Position numbers and translations under genes: made by a program. Shown here piece after piece: positions 35,033 through 44,362 of a DNA stretch of 64,000 nt. The notes under the pieces were generated by a model. That model had not been told where the DNA came from and did no database searches. It worked only from the letters and a program-made list of their open reading frames with translations. Location of the stretch: positions 62,001 through 126,000 of the forward strand of contig RDYN01000045.1 of assembly GCA_004293365.1 (NCBI GenBank), given 5' to 3'. The first letter of the stretch is position 1. Each line of letters starts with the position of its first letter. The stretch is from Oscillatoriales cyanobacterium (GTDB taxonomy: Bacteria; Cyanobacteriota; Cyanobacteriia; Cyanobacteriales; Microcoleaceae).

Positions 35033-35659
35033 TCAAATTATGTACAGCAGCACAAACAAAACAATCCAGATCACATCGACAAAGTGCCAATAAATCTCAG
35101 TTGCTTCGATGCCGAAGTGGTGCTCGCTAGAATAGTGATCTTGTAAGCGCGATCGCCAAACGACCCCTGCCATCAGCACCACTCCAAACGTCACGTGCAA
35201 ACCGTGAAAAGCAGTCAAAACGTAAAAGCAACTGGCATACAAATTAGTCGTCAAGCCAAACTCTAAATGAGTGTACTCGTAAACTTGACCGTACAAGAAA
35301 ACGACGCCCATAGCGATAGTCACGAGCAACCAATTTCGCATACCCTTCGCATCATTCTTTTTGATGGCAGTATCGGCATTGTGAATCACAAAACTGCTAG
35401 CAATCAGAATTACCGTATTAATTCCCGGCAGCAATAACTCGCGATCGGGTGTACCTTCAGGCGGCCACATCGGGGCCATCGCCCGATAAATCAAATACGC
35501 GGCAAACATACCCATAAATATCATGCCTTCAGATCCCAAGAATACAAGTACGCCTAGCATTCTATGGTCGGGATGTTCTTCGCCGTGGGCTTCTATTTCG
35601 GCACTGTGGTGGTAATTTAGAGCCGTTTTTTCTGGATCGATCGCTGGAATTTGTTGCAT
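35033..35659 (-). CDS. ctaE: Cytochrome c oxidase subunit III
   Basis: 208 residues, five membrane helices. Motifs: FLGSEGMIFMGMFAAYL, ASSFVIHNADTAIK, TAFHGLHVTFGVV and EIYWHFVDVIWIVLF. The short, five-helix form is usual for bacterial caa3/aa3 oxidases. It stabilises the catalytic core of the respiratory terminal oxidase. Third in a minus-strand ctaC-ctaD-ctaE order, followed by a clear terminator. Confidence 0.95.
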   Translation of the reverse strand: MQQIPAIDPEKTALNYHHSAEIEAHGEEHPDHRMLGVLVFLGSEGMIFMGMFAAYLIYRAMAPMWPPEGTPDRELLLPGINTVILIASSFVIHNADTAIKKNDAKGMRNWLLVTIAMGVVFLYGQVYEYTHLEFGLTTNLYASCFYVLTAFHGLHVTFGVVLMAGVVWRSRLQDHYSSEHHFGIEATEIYWHFVDVIWIVLFVLLYII

Positions 35660-35784
35660 AATAAAAAATTGCTAGTTGGTAATTGATGTTGAAGGAAGAG
35701 GGAAGAGACAGAAAAAAATTATCAGTACATCGCTGCTGTGCTGTCAAAAGTCATTAGTCCAAAATTTTGATATTGCAACGAGCA

Positions 35785-35833
35785 ATAACTAATGACTAAT
35801 GACTAATGACTAATGACTAATGACTAATGACTA
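35785..35833. repeat. TGACTAA heptamer array at the 3' end of ctaD
   Basis: TGACTAA repeats about six times and overlaps the ctaD stop codon. The array separates ctaD and ctaE. Confidence 0.9.
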
Positions 35834-37636
35834 ATCGCCATCGTGACTTTCATCACCAGGAGAATCAACGTTTACCTCTGATTCAGGCTCGACCAAAGTT
35901 GCAGTACCGCCAAAGAAAGTGGAAGCTTGAGCCTCCGCAATCGGAATACCGCGTTTCTCGGCGTTGCGGGTCGCATTTTCCCTCAATTTCAACTTGAGAC
36001 GTTCGCCAGTATTTTGAATTTTTTCCATACCGTAATCGTAAGGCCCGGTTGCCAATACTGGTATTCCTTCAAAATTTTCGATCGGCGGTGGCGAAGTTGT
36101 CATCCATTCCAAACTTAAAGCTTGCCAAGGATTGTCACCTGCTTTCGGGCCGTATCTCCAACTCCAAATCACGTTAATGATAAACGGGATTGTCGAGACT
36201 GCCAGCATATAAGCGCCCACAGTACAAATGACATTAATTGTGGTAAATTTCGGGTCGTACATTGCCACCCGCCGGGGCATTCCTTGCATCCCCAAAGCGT
36301 GCATCGGCAAGAAAGTTACAGTAAAGCCCACATAGGTTAAAACAAAGTGAACTCTACCCCAAAATTCGTTAATCATCCGCCCCGTCATTTTGGGGAACCA
36401 GTGGTAAAAGGCAGCGTAAATTCCAAACACTGAGCCGCCAAACAGCACGTAGTGTAAGTGAGCGACGATAAAATAAGTATCGTGAACGTGAATGTCGAAG
36501 GGTACGGAAGCTACCATGATCCCGGTGATGCCACCGAGGAGGAATGTTGAGATAAAGCCCATCCCAAATAGCATCGCACTGACGAGTCGGAGTTTGCCAC
36601 CCCAAATAGTTGCCAACCAGCTAAATATTTTGATCCCAGTGGGCACGGCGATGATCATAGTTGTGATCATGAAAAACATCCGCAGCCAGCCTGGTGTGCC
36701 GCTGGTAAACATATGGTGTGCCCATACAATCAAGCCTAAAAAGCTGATGGCGAGACTGGAATAGGCGATCGCCAAATAACCAAAAATTGGCTTGCGCGAA
36801 TGCACTGGCAAAACTTCTGAAATCACGCCAAAAAAGGGCATGATCATAATGTAAACTGCCGGGTGCGAATAAAACCAGAATAAATGCTGGTAGACGATGG
36901 GATCGCCGTTACCTGTCGGGTTAAAAAATGCCGTTCCTGCTAACAAGTCAAAGGACAGCAAAATCAAAGCTGCGGCCAACACTGGAGTAGCAATTAAAGT
37001 CAGCGCTGAAGTCGCAATCATCGCCCAACAAAACAAGGGCATTTCATTGAGACTCATGCTCGGAACCCGCATGGTGAAAATGGTAACGGCAAAATTTACC
37101 GCTCCCAAAATCGAAGAAGTTCCCAGGATCAAGACGCTGAGAATCCAGATTTCTTCCCCGGCTTGAGCAGTAACTAAGCTCAAAGGCGGATAGGAAGTCC
37201 AGCCGGCTTGCGGTGCTCCCACCAAAAAACTGCTCAGCAGTAACACGCCGCCTACTGGAATCAACCAAAAGGCAACGGCATTCAGCCTGGGAAATGCCAT
37301 ATCTTTTGCCCCAATCATTAAGGGGATCAAAAAGTTAGCAAATCCGGCACCTGCTGGTACGATCCACAGGAAGATCATTACCGTGGCGTGAACAGTAAAT
37401 AAACTGTTGTAGAGTTCGGGTGCGACCAAATCAGAGTCGGGAGTGGCGAGTTCGGTTCGCACTATCGTGGCCATCACTCCGCCGATGAGATAGAAGCAAA
37501 AAGTTGTGACTAGGTATTGAATACCTATGACTTTGTGGTCGGTATTAAAAGTGAAGTAGTCTCGCCAATGTCTGTCGGCCGGCGCTGTTCCGCGAGCCTC
37601 TATGTTGGCGGTTTCTTGGAACTGTGCTTGTGTCAT
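35831..37636 (-). CDS. ctaD: Cytochrome c oxidase subunit I
   Basis: 601 residues, twelve helices. Binds haem a and the haem a3-CuB site. HATVMIFLWIVPAG, YSHPAVYIMIMPFFG and HDTYFIVAHLHYVLFGG carry the haem and copper histidines. HPAVY replaces the HPEVY proton-channel glutamate, with Tyr-Ser before it, as in A2-type oxidases. ATG at 37636 (MTQAQFQ) is chosen over a longer frame from repeat DNA. The gene is parted from ctaC by a 340-bp repeat array. Confidence 0.96.
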   Translation of the reverse strand: MTQAQFQETANIEARGTAPADRHWRDYFTFNTDHKVIGIQYLVTTFCFYLIGGVMATIVRTELATPDSDLVAPELYNSLFTVHATVMIFLWIVPAGAGFANFLIPLMIGAKDMAFPRLNAVAFWLIPVGGVLLLSSFLVGAPQAGWTSYPPLSLVTAQAGEEIWILSVLILGTSSILGAVNFAVTIFTMRVPSMSLNEMPLFCWAMIATSALTLIATPVLAAALILLSFDLLAGTAFFNPTGNGDPIVYQHLFWFYSHPAVYIMIMPFFGVISEVLPVHSRKPIFGYLAIAYSSLAISFLGLIVWAHHMFTSGTPGWLRMFFMITTMIIAVPTGIKIFSWLATIWGGKLRLVSAMLFGMGFISTFLLGGITGIMVASVPFDIHVHDTYFIVAHLHYVLFGGSVFGIYAAFYHWFPKMTGRMINEFWGRVHFVLTYVGFTVTFLPMHALGMQGMPRRVAMYDPKFTTINVICTVGAYMLAVSTIPFIINVIWSWRYGPKAGDNPWQALSLEWMTTSPPPIENFEGIPVLATGPYDYGMEKIQNTGERLKLKLRENATRNAEKRGIPIAEAQASTFFGGTATLVEPESEVNVDSPGDESHDGD

Positions 37637-38042
37637 AACAACAATATAAAGGCTTCCTAATTTCGCCGTAAAAACTTCAATCCTAGTTTGTAGTGAGGAC
37701 TTTAGTCCTTTCAATCCTTGGGAGACGGACTAAAGTCCGATTCTGCGAACCTTTTTGTAGTAATCATTTTAGTCTTTTTAAGCCTCAGGAGACGGACTAA
37801 ATTCCGATGCTGCGAACCTTTTTGTAGTAATGAATTCACTGCTTTCAATCCTCGGGAGACGGACTAAAGTCCTTACTACGAACCTTTTTGTAGTAATGAT
37901 TTTAGTCTTTTTAAGTCTCGGGAGACGGACTAAATTCCGATGCTGCGAACCTTTTAGTAGTAAGGAGTTCACTGCTTTAAAGCCTCGGGAGACGGACTAA
38001 AGTCCTTACTACGAACCTTTTAGATGAAGGTAGGGACTATTT
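37637..38042. repeat. Tandem repeat array between ctaC and ctaD
   Basis: About five units of roughly 70 bp run from 37684 to 38024. Each contains GGGAGACGGACTAAAGTCC or ...AAATTCC, then ACGAACCTTTT or GCGAACCTTTT and GTAGTAATGA. It belongs to the GTAGTGAGGACT family. Any shared transcript of the oxidase genes must pass through this structured spacer. Confidence 0.88.
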
Positions 38043-39044
38043 TTAGTGATGAGTTGGGTGAAGTTGTTCTAGGGTTTCGGCATTAATTTTTATTTCCCTG
38101 ACGTAGGGAGCTAAAAACTCTCCGTCTGACAACTTATCGGGATTTACTGCAACTGCTTGCTCTAGGTTTTGAGTGCTAGCAATTTGCTGTTCTTTCACCC
38201 AACTGTCGAATTCTTCGGGCGTGTGAACGACTGCTACAGCTTTCATGGCTCCGTGATAACCGCCGCACAATTCTGCACAAACAATTCGATATTCGCCGAC
38301 TTTATTTGCTGTAAATCTCAGTTCGCTCGGCCGCCCGGGAATTGCGTCTTGTTTGAGGCGAAATTCCGGCATCCAAAATGCGTGCAGCACGTCTTGAGCT
38401 GCTATATTTAGCTGTACGTCGCGGTTGGCTGGCATATGCAGTTCGCCGGAACTAACGCCGCTTTCTGGATAGCTAAAAATCCAGGCGTACTGCAAACCCA
38501 TGACGTTTACAACTAAGTCTGCTGGTTTGTCTTCGTTTTCTGGGGAAGCCCCGACGCCTAGAGCAATCCGTTGATCCGACGAAATTTGCGGGGCTTTTTG
38601 GGGTGTATCTGACAGGGTGGCTGCGATCGCACTTCCGCGCATTTTAGAGTGCGATTGCATTGTACCGTGGTCGTGATTACCCATCGGATCGAGGCCGCCC
38701 ATTGAGTTGTAAATCTCAAAACTGTAGACTCCGATACCTAAAATAATCACCGCTGGTAGGGCTGTCCAAAGAATTTCTAAGGGAAAGTTATCATGCCAAG
38801 CTGGCCCGTCTGTATTGTCTCCTTCACGACGGCGGTATTTAATTACAGCAACGATTATCACTCCGTGGACTAGGATGAATAATCCTATGGAAAGTGTCAT
38901 CATTGTGTTGAATAGTCCGTCTATCTGCGATGCTTGAGCCGAGGCGGCGATCGGCATTAATCCATGATTCTGCCCGTACCAGAGACTGATCAGAGTCACT
39001 CCGATGCCGGCGAGCATGGTGAGGATGGAACTTGGAATGTTCAC
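38043..39044 (-). CDS. ctaC: Cytochrome c oxidase subunit II
   Basis: 333 residues. Two N-terminal membrane helices, then a periplasmic/lumenal cupredoxin domain with the CuA ligands in HAFWMPEFRLKQDAIPG and CAELCGGYHGAM. Between helix 2 and the domain a His/Met-rich stretch (MGNHDHGTMQSHSKM) may bind copper. GTG at 39044 (reads MNIPSSILTML) is chosen because AAAGG precedes it; a GTG at 39068 is the alternative. First gene of the cta group. Confidence 0.93.
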   Translation of the reverse strand: MNIPSSILTMLAGIGVTLISLWYGQNHGLMPIAASAQASQIDGLFNTMMTLSIGLFILVHGVIIVAVIKYRRREGDNTDGPAWHDNFPLEILWTALPAVIILGIGVYSFEIYNSMGGLDPMGNHDHGTMQSHSKMRGSAIAATLSDTPQKAPQISSDQRIALGVGASPENEDKPADLVVNVMGLQYAWIFSYPESGVSSGELHMPANRDVQLNIAAQDVLHAFWMPEFRLKQDAIPGRPSELRFTANKVGEYRIVCAELCGGYHGAMKAVAVVHTPEEFDSWVKEQQIASTQNLEQAVAVNPDKLSDGEFLAPYVREIKINAETLEQLHPTHH

Positions 39045-39264
39045 GCTGGTACCTTTTAGTAGCGACACTTCTTCGCTTGAACAATTTAGGGAAGCGCCTC
39101 TGGGTTGTCAATTTTTTATTGTAGGTTGACATTTTGAGGGCAATCCCTATCTTAAGGCTTACTTAAGGCTTAGTATTTTTGGGCGATCGCTTGTTCGCAT
39201 TAATACGGCTTATGTCCCTTGACAAAAATCAAAAAAAATGGTAAGAAATTTGTTTTTTTTGCTA

Positions 39265-40029
39265 CTAAATTTGAGATTGTTTTTCAAACACCATTAAATG
39301 CTGCTGGGGTAACATATCTTTTGTCTCTTTCCATACTAAACCGACGGCGGCCATTTCTTTTTTAACCTGCTTCTGCGTCATTTTGTGCAAGCCTTTGATG
39401 GGGAGCAGCGGATTTTCGCCCCGATACTCGATCGATACGGTGCGGCCTCCGGGTTTGAGGGCTTTGACAATTCCTTGCATCATTTCTCTGGGATAGGCAA
39501 ACTCGTGATAGGCATCCACCATCACAACTAAATCGACGCTGTTTTCCGGCAAGTTCGGATTGTCGATAGTTCCCAAAACTGGCTCAACGTTAGAGATATT
39601 TTTTTCTTGTTTGTTCAACTCAATATAATTGAGCATTTCCGGCTGCACGTCAACGGCTAACACTTTTCCTTGGGGAACTAGGGAAGCGATGCGAAAGCTA
39701 AAATATCCGGTTCCGGCTCCAATATCTGCTACAATGTCTGTTGGTTTTAAATCGAGATTGTTGACTAATCTAGCTGATTTTTCTTCCATGCCGCGGGAGG
39801 GTCTTTCCAGCCAACTGGCGCCTTGATATCCCATAACTTGGGCAATTTCTCTACCCATGTAAAATTTGCCGGTGCCGTCGGGATTGTGGATTGTTCGCTG
39901 CTGATAGATTGTGTCGCTGTTGGTTAGATCGGTTGCTTGTGCTGCTGTGCAAGCGTTGAGTGGCAACAGGCAAAGAATTGTTAGGATTATTACTGTTAAT
40001 GGTTTAATTAATTGTGCGGTCTTTTTCAT
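39265..40029 (-). CDS. SAM-dependent methyltransferase with lipoprotein signal
   Basis: 254 residues. The body is a class I methyltransferase: DIVADIGAGTGYFSFRIA (SAM loop), VLAVDVQPEML, VDLVVMVDAYHEF and KALKPGGRTVSIEY. The N-terminus is a signal with lipobox LLPLNAC, predicting export and lipidation, odd for an enzyme that needs cytoplasmic SAM. It could be a real periplasmic methyltransferase-like protein or a repurposed fold. Gene lies upstream (minus strand) of the cta genes. Family clear, location inferred. Confidence 0.85.
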   Translation of the reverse strand: MKKTAQLIKPLTVIILTILCLLPLNACTAAQATDLTNSDTIYQQRTIHNPDGTGKFYMGREIAQVMGYQGASWLERPSRGMEEKSARLVNNLDLKPTDIVADIGAGTGYFSFRIASLVPQGKVLAVDVQPEMLNYIELNKQEKNISNVEPVLGTIDNPNLPENSVDLVVMVDAYHEFAYPREMMQGIVKALKPGGRTVSIEYRGENPLLPIKGLHKMTQKQVKKEMAAVGLVWKETKDMLPQQHLMVFEKQSQI

Positions 40030-40099
40030 AAGATTTCTGATTTGGTATTTTGTATTTGAATGTTTGCTCGTTATCAGGCTCGGACTAAAAATCTGTCAA

Positions 40100-40290
40100 T
40101 AGAATCTAACCGTATGGTGCGCAATGCGCACCGGCTAATATCGTAGTTTGTAGGGTGAGCAATGCGCACCTGCTAATCTTGTAGCGTGTGTCGAAAAGTA
40201 CCGAAAGAGTCAACCGCTGCGGGAATGGGACACGAAGTCAACTGGTGCGCAGTGCACACCTTACTACTAAGTCAACGGGAGTGTGACAAA
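40100..40290. repeat. Diverged GTGCGCAATGCGCACC repeat copies
   Basis: GGTGCGCAATGCGCACCGGC at about 40114, GTGAGCAATGCGCACCTGC at about 40148 and GTGCGCAGTGCACACCTTAC at about 40243. These belong to the family at 19561, 31977, 44208 and 50880. No gene. Confidence 0.75.
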
Positions 40291-40292
40291 AT

Positions 40293-41306
40293 TTAATTGA
40301 CTGCGGATGATAATAATTTGATTGTACCATAATTTGCGTCGATTTCGACTTCTTTGCCGATCGGCAAAGTGAACTTATCCCGAATGTGCCCTACCATGGA
40401 ACCGTACCAGGCGGGAATATTCAAGGGGCGGATGCGATCGGTCAAGACTTGAGACAAGGTGAGGGACTCTTGCGGTTTTTCGGCCTCGCACTTGGTGCAC
40501 TGTCCGAAAACAAAACCGGATATTTTATCAAGAATGCCTGCTAATTGGAGCTGCGTCAACATTCGATCGATGCGATAAACCTCTTCGCTAACTTCCTCGA
40601 CAAACAAAATACTGTTTTCCCAATCCGGCAAATAAGCTGAACCGATTAGTGTTGAGATTACGGATAAATTGCCACCGATTAGTTTTCCCCTAGCTGTGCC
40701 GCGCCGGATGGTTTCTATCGGCATACTTTTGGAGTTTTGCATGGTCACAGAAGCTCCTTCAAACAAAACTTTTTTGACGTAATCTACGGTAAAGGGACTC
40801 CAACTTGATACACCTAAAGGGCCGTGAAAAGTAACTATATTAGTTTTAGCATGAATTGCCAATAATAGGGCAGTAATATCGCTGAATCCCATAATAATTT
40901 TGGGCTTGTTGCGGATCAGGTTGTAATCCAAAAGCGGCAAGATTCGAGCGCAGCCCCAGCCGCCCATACCGGTAAAAATAGCTTGCACTGAGTCGTCGGC
41001 AAAGGCTGCGTTGACATCGGCGGCGCGATCGGCATCTTTGCCTGCTAAGTAGCCGTAGCGGTCGTAAAAATGCTCTCCTAGTTTAACTTTTAAGCCTAGG
41101 TTATCCAGAACTTTAAAAAATTGCTGCACTTCTTTTGCGTAGTTGAAGGCAGCAGGATTGATTAAGGCTACGGTATCGCCGACTTGCAGGCGGCGCGGTT
41201 GAATAATAGTTCGGGGAAATAGGTTGTTTTGGGCGATCGGTAAAAGCTGAGTACCAATAGCAGTCAGCCCAAAAGTTCTGAGCAGATAGCGGCGGGGGAC
41301 AGTCAT
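40293..41306 (-). CDS. LD-carboxypeptidase, family S66
   Basis: 337 residues. Trims D-Ala from L,D-linked muropeptides or related peptides (LdcA/MccF family). GDTVALINPAAF, TGMGGWGCARILPLLDY, the nucleophile elbow GFSDITALL, TFHGPLG and the later Glu/His region (LFVEEVSEEVYRIDRML, VFGQCTKCE) are visible. The N-terminus PRRYLLRTFGLTAIG resembles a Tat signal. ATG at 41306 is chosen. Divergent from the carotenoid oxygenase. Confidence 0.9.
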   Translation of the reverse strand: MTVPRRYLLRTFGLTAIGTQLLPIAQNNLFPRTIIQPRRLQVGDTVALINPAAFNYAKEVQQFFKVLDNLGLKVKLGEHFYDRYGYLAGKDADRAADVNAAFADDSVQAIFTGMGGWGCARILPLLDYNLIRNKPKIIMGFSDITALLLAIHAKTNIVTFHGPLGVSSWSPFTVDYVKKVLFEGASVTMQNSKSMPIETIRRGTARGKLIGGNLSVISTLIGSAYLPDWENSILFVEEVSEEVYRIDRMLTQLQLAGILDKISGFVFGQCTKCEAEKPQESLTLSQVLTDRIRPLNIPAWYGSMVGHIRDKFTLPIGKEVEIDANYGTIKLLSSAVN

Positions 41307-41379
41307 AGATGTCAAGTGATTTGTGCTATAATTGTATAGCAAAAGTTCTGCTAGCTCAGCTAAAAATTGCCAGTTGCCA

Positions 41380-42813
41380 ATGAAAACAGACAGTAAAATC
41401 TCAGCTAAAAAATCCTGGGCAAAATCTTTAGCCCGTCCTGCTGCGGAGTTTCCGCTGACTCAGCTATCGGTTAAAACTGGCAATATTCCCGAGGGATTGC
41501 GCGGGACTCTCTACCGCAACGGGCCGGCACGTTTGGAACGCGGCGGTGTTGCTGCGGGACACTGGTTTGATGGCGACGGTGCAATTTTGGCGGTGGATTT
41601 TACGGATGTCGGCGCGACGGCTGTCTATCGCTACGTGCAAACAGCGGGCTATCTAGCTGAAGAAAAAGCTAATAAATTTCTCTACAGTAATTACGGCATG
41701 ACAGCACCGGGCCCTGCTTTATTGCGGTGGACTAAGCCTGTTAAGAATGCGGCGAATACTTCTGTGTTAGCTTTACCCGATCGCCTTTTAGCATTGTGGG
41801 AAGGTGGCCCGCCTCACCGCCTCGATTTACAAACTCTGGAAACTCAGGGAACGGACAATTTAGGCAATTTAGATAGTAAATTTTCTTATTCCGCTCACTG
41901 CAAGCGCGACCCGATTACTGGGAATATTTTTAATTTTGGAATCACACCTGGTGTCGCCACAAAATTGAATCTGTATAAAAGTGATTTTACAGGCAAAATT
42001 GTTAAAAAAGCAACTATTTCTTTAGAGGGAATACCTTTGCTGCACGATTTTGTTTTAGCGGGAAAGTACCTAATATTTTTTGTGCCACCAGTGCGACTCA
42101 ATCTGATGTCGGTGTTAGCTGGAATTGGCAGTTATAGCGACTCGTTTGAGTGGAAACCAGAGTTAGGAACTCAGATATTAGTTTTTGAGGCTGATACTCT
42201 TTCTTTAGTGAGTCGCGGCGAAACTGATGCTTGGTTTCAGTGGCATTTTGCTAACGGTTTTGTTAACGAAGATGGTTCGGTAGCGGTGGATTTTGTGCGC
42301 TATGTTGACCTCCAAACTAATCAACGACTGAAGGAAGTAGCGACTGGTGAAACTCGCACTGATGCGGAGGGTACTCTGTACCGAGTGCATCTCGATCCTC
42401 TGACGGGGAAAGTGACAGGAATAGAAGAATTGTTGGATAAACCTTGCGAGTTTCCCATCGTACCTCCAGCCGAAGTAGGACAAGACTCGCGGTATATTTA
42501 TCTGGCAATGAATCAAGAGAACATTGATATTGTAGCGGAACTTTACGGGGCGATCGCCCGTTTGGACACGCAAACCCGAAATCTCACAATTGCCGATATG
42601 GGCGAAAATCGCTATCCCGCAGAACCCATCTACGTTCCAGATATTTCGTCCGAGAAAGGTTGGATTTTGACAGTTGTTTACGACGGCAATTCTGATAGCA
42701 GCGAAGTGTGGATATATGAGTGCGACGGACTTTCCCGCCCGCCTGTTTGTCAGCTAGAATTGCCTGGTGTCATACCTTTGGGCTTTCACGGTACTTGGAA
42801 ATCGGCTGTCTGA
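41380..42813 (+). CDS. Carotenoid cleavage oxygenase
   Basis: 477 residues, RPE65/CCD family, seven-bladed propeller with Fe(II) held by four His. Candidate ligands are in SAHCKRDPI, LLHDFVLAGKY, WHFANGF and the C-terminal GFHGTWKSAV. LRGTLYRNGPARLERGG and WFDGDGAI are the family start. It splits carotenoids or apocarotenoids with O2; the cut position cannot be told. ATG at 41380 is chosen over an upstream ATG in the shared promoter region. Confidence 0.94.
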   Translation: MKTDSKISAKKSWAKSLARPAAEFPLTQLSVKTGNIPEGLRGTLYRNGPARLERGGVAAGHWFDGDGAILAVDFTDVGATAVYRYVQTAGYLAEEKANKFLYSNYGMTAPGPALLRWTKPVKNAANTSVLALPDRLLALWEGGPPHRLDLQTLETQGTDNLGNLDSKFSYSAHCKRDPITGNIFNFGITPGVATKLNLYKSDFTGKIVKKATISLEGIPLLHDFVLAGKYLIFFVPPVRLNLMSVLAGIGSYSDSFEWKPELGTQILVFEADTLSLVSRGETDAWFQWHFANGFVNEDGSVAVDFVRYVDLQTNQRLKEVATGETRTDAEGTLYRVHLDPLTGKVTGIEELLDKPCEFPIVPPAEVGQDSRYIYLAMNQENIDIVAELYGAIARLDTQTRNLTIADMGENRYPAEPIYVPDISSEKGWILTVVYDGNSDSSEVWIYECDGLSRPPVCQLELPGVIPLGFHGTWKSAV

Positions 42814-43340
42814 GGAGATTGTAAAGAAGTGTTGCGGAAGATTTATTAAAAATTGTTGCAGCTTATCGATCCCGTTGTTACTGTGTGTATAGAGATGAAA
42901 AACTCATATCTAGGAGGTATGGAATTATGCTCTATATTGCTCATATATTCTGGGCCAATTGGGACGAGTCCCTGGCGAATATCCTCGGCGAATAAATTCG
43001 CGGCTACACAAGCAAAGTCTGCCTCCGCAGACTGAAGAAGGATAACCAATCCGGCGAATAAATTCGCGGCTACACAAGCAAAGTCTGCCTCCGCAGACTG
43101 AAGAAAGAAGGAAATTAAGCCAACATTGGCGTGATTTCTTACCTTGTTTTCCCATCTCAGGTTTGTCTGCTTGAATGAGGTTGACTTACCAGATTCCTGA
43201 TGAATTTCTGGCAAATCAAAGTTTAGTTCAACTCACGTGTACGTTGCCGATTCAAAAGTCTTGAGTTAACTCCACAAAATTCATAACTCGCAACTTATAA
43301 CTCCGTACACGGTGAGCATCAAAATCAGAGGGTTTAATCT
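42814..43340. repeat. Intergenic region with two tandem copies of a 66-bp repeat
   Basis: 527 bp. Copies at 42986-43038 and 43052-43106 share CGGCGAATAAATTCGCGGCT, ACACAAGCAAAGTCTGCC and TCCGCAGACTGAAGAA. Each has two small hairpins (CGAATAAATTCG; AGTCTGC-CTCC-GCAGACT). The remaining DNA includes the SDR gene promoter. A minus-strand open frame here only reads the repeats. Confidence 0.8.
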
Positions 43341-44165
43341 ATGCAGCTTCAAGGAAAAACAGCTCTTGTTACAGGGGCTTCGCGCGGTATTGGGCGATCG
43401 ATCGCCCTAGAATTGGCCAAACAAGGAGTCAAACGCTTGCTGATTGTAGCGCGCAACCGCTATCAGTTAATGGAATTGGCAGAGGAAATCGATGTTTTTG
43501 GTACAGAAGTGGTGCCGTTAGCATTGGATTTAACTCAGTCAGTGGCGGTGAATATTGCGATCGCCCAAGCTTGGCGAGATTGCGGCCCGATTCACCTGCT
43601 AGTCAACTGTGCCGGCGTCGCGCACCAAGCATCATTTTTGCGATCGCCGCTGCCGTTAATTGAGGAAGAAATCGCCTTAAATTTGCTCGGAACCTACACA
43701 ATTACCAGGTTAGTCGCGAGACGAATGGCCGCGCAAAAAGACGGCACAATCGTCAATGTTTCGAGCTTGATGGGCAAAATTGCTGCTCCGACAATGGCAA
43801 CTTATTCTGCTACCAAATTTGCCATTTTGGGATTCACTCAAGCTTTACGCAGCGAGCTAACAGCCTACAATGTTCGAGTCACAGCTTTGCTACCATCTCT
43901 AACAGATACCGACATGGTACGAGACTTAGAGCAATTCCGGTGGGTAGTACCGACAACTCCCGAAAAAGTTGCCCTAGCGCTTGTTGCGGGATTGCACAAA
44001 GATGCGCCGGAAATCTTGGTAGGATGGCAAAGTCATGTAGCGGTTTGGTGTCACCGAATTGCGCCTTGGTTGCTGGATTTGGTGTTGCGGATGGCGACTC
44101 CACAACTTCGGGATAAATCGCGGGGCGATCGCAAATTGCGGGAGGCTTTGGCTAGCGGGCGATAA
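43341..44165 (+). CDS. Short-chain dehydrogenase/reductase
   Basis: 274 residues. NAD(P)-binding TGASRGIGRSIAL, the NCAGV segment, catalytic Ser in VNVSSLMG and YSATKFA with Tyr and Lys. Classical SDR fold; substrate unknown. The C-terminal part has a hydrophobic helix (HRIAPWLLDLVLRMA), which may attach it to a membrane. It lies upstream of the first Asn-synthetase-like gene on the same strand with about 200 bp of repeats between. Confidence 0.92.
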   Translation: MQLQGKTALVTGASRGIGRSIALELAKQGVKRLLIVARNRYQLMELAEEIDVFGTEVVPLALDLTQSVAVNIAIAQAWRDCGPIHLLVNCAGVAHQASFLRSPLPLIEEEIALNLLGTYTITRLVARRMAAQKDGTIVNVSSLMGKIAAPTMATYSATKFAILGFTQALRSELTAYNVRVTALLPSLTDTDMVRDLEQFRWVVPTTPEKVALALVAGLHKDAPEILVGWQSHVAVWCHRIAPWLLDLVLRMATPQLRDKSRGDRKLREALASGR

Positions 44166-44177
44166 ACTCTCTAATAG

Positions 44178-44306
44178 GGCGGGCACGCACCATCCACCGC
44201 CCCTACAGTAGGGTGCGCACTGCGCACCTTACTCGTTTGTAGTGAGGAATGCGAGTCCTAGGATTTTGATCGGGACTCGCATTCCTCACTACAAACCAAT
44301 TTAATT
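44178..44306. repeat. Three repeat families side by side
   Basis: 44178-44207 equals the repeat copy inside rimI; 44208-44232 is a GTAGGGTGCGCACTGCGCAC copy; 44233-44306 is a diverged GTAGTGAGGAATGCGAGTCC palindrome with its complement ending CTCACTACAAAC. Confidence 0.88.
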
Positions 44307-44362
44307 TAAGTCCTTGGTCTGTTATAATTGATAATATTTAGAATTATAATCAGTCCTAAAAG

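Noticed and set aside
42846-43214. Minus-strand frame of 122 codons
   Set aside because: Its repeated residues simply translate the two tandem DNA repeats.
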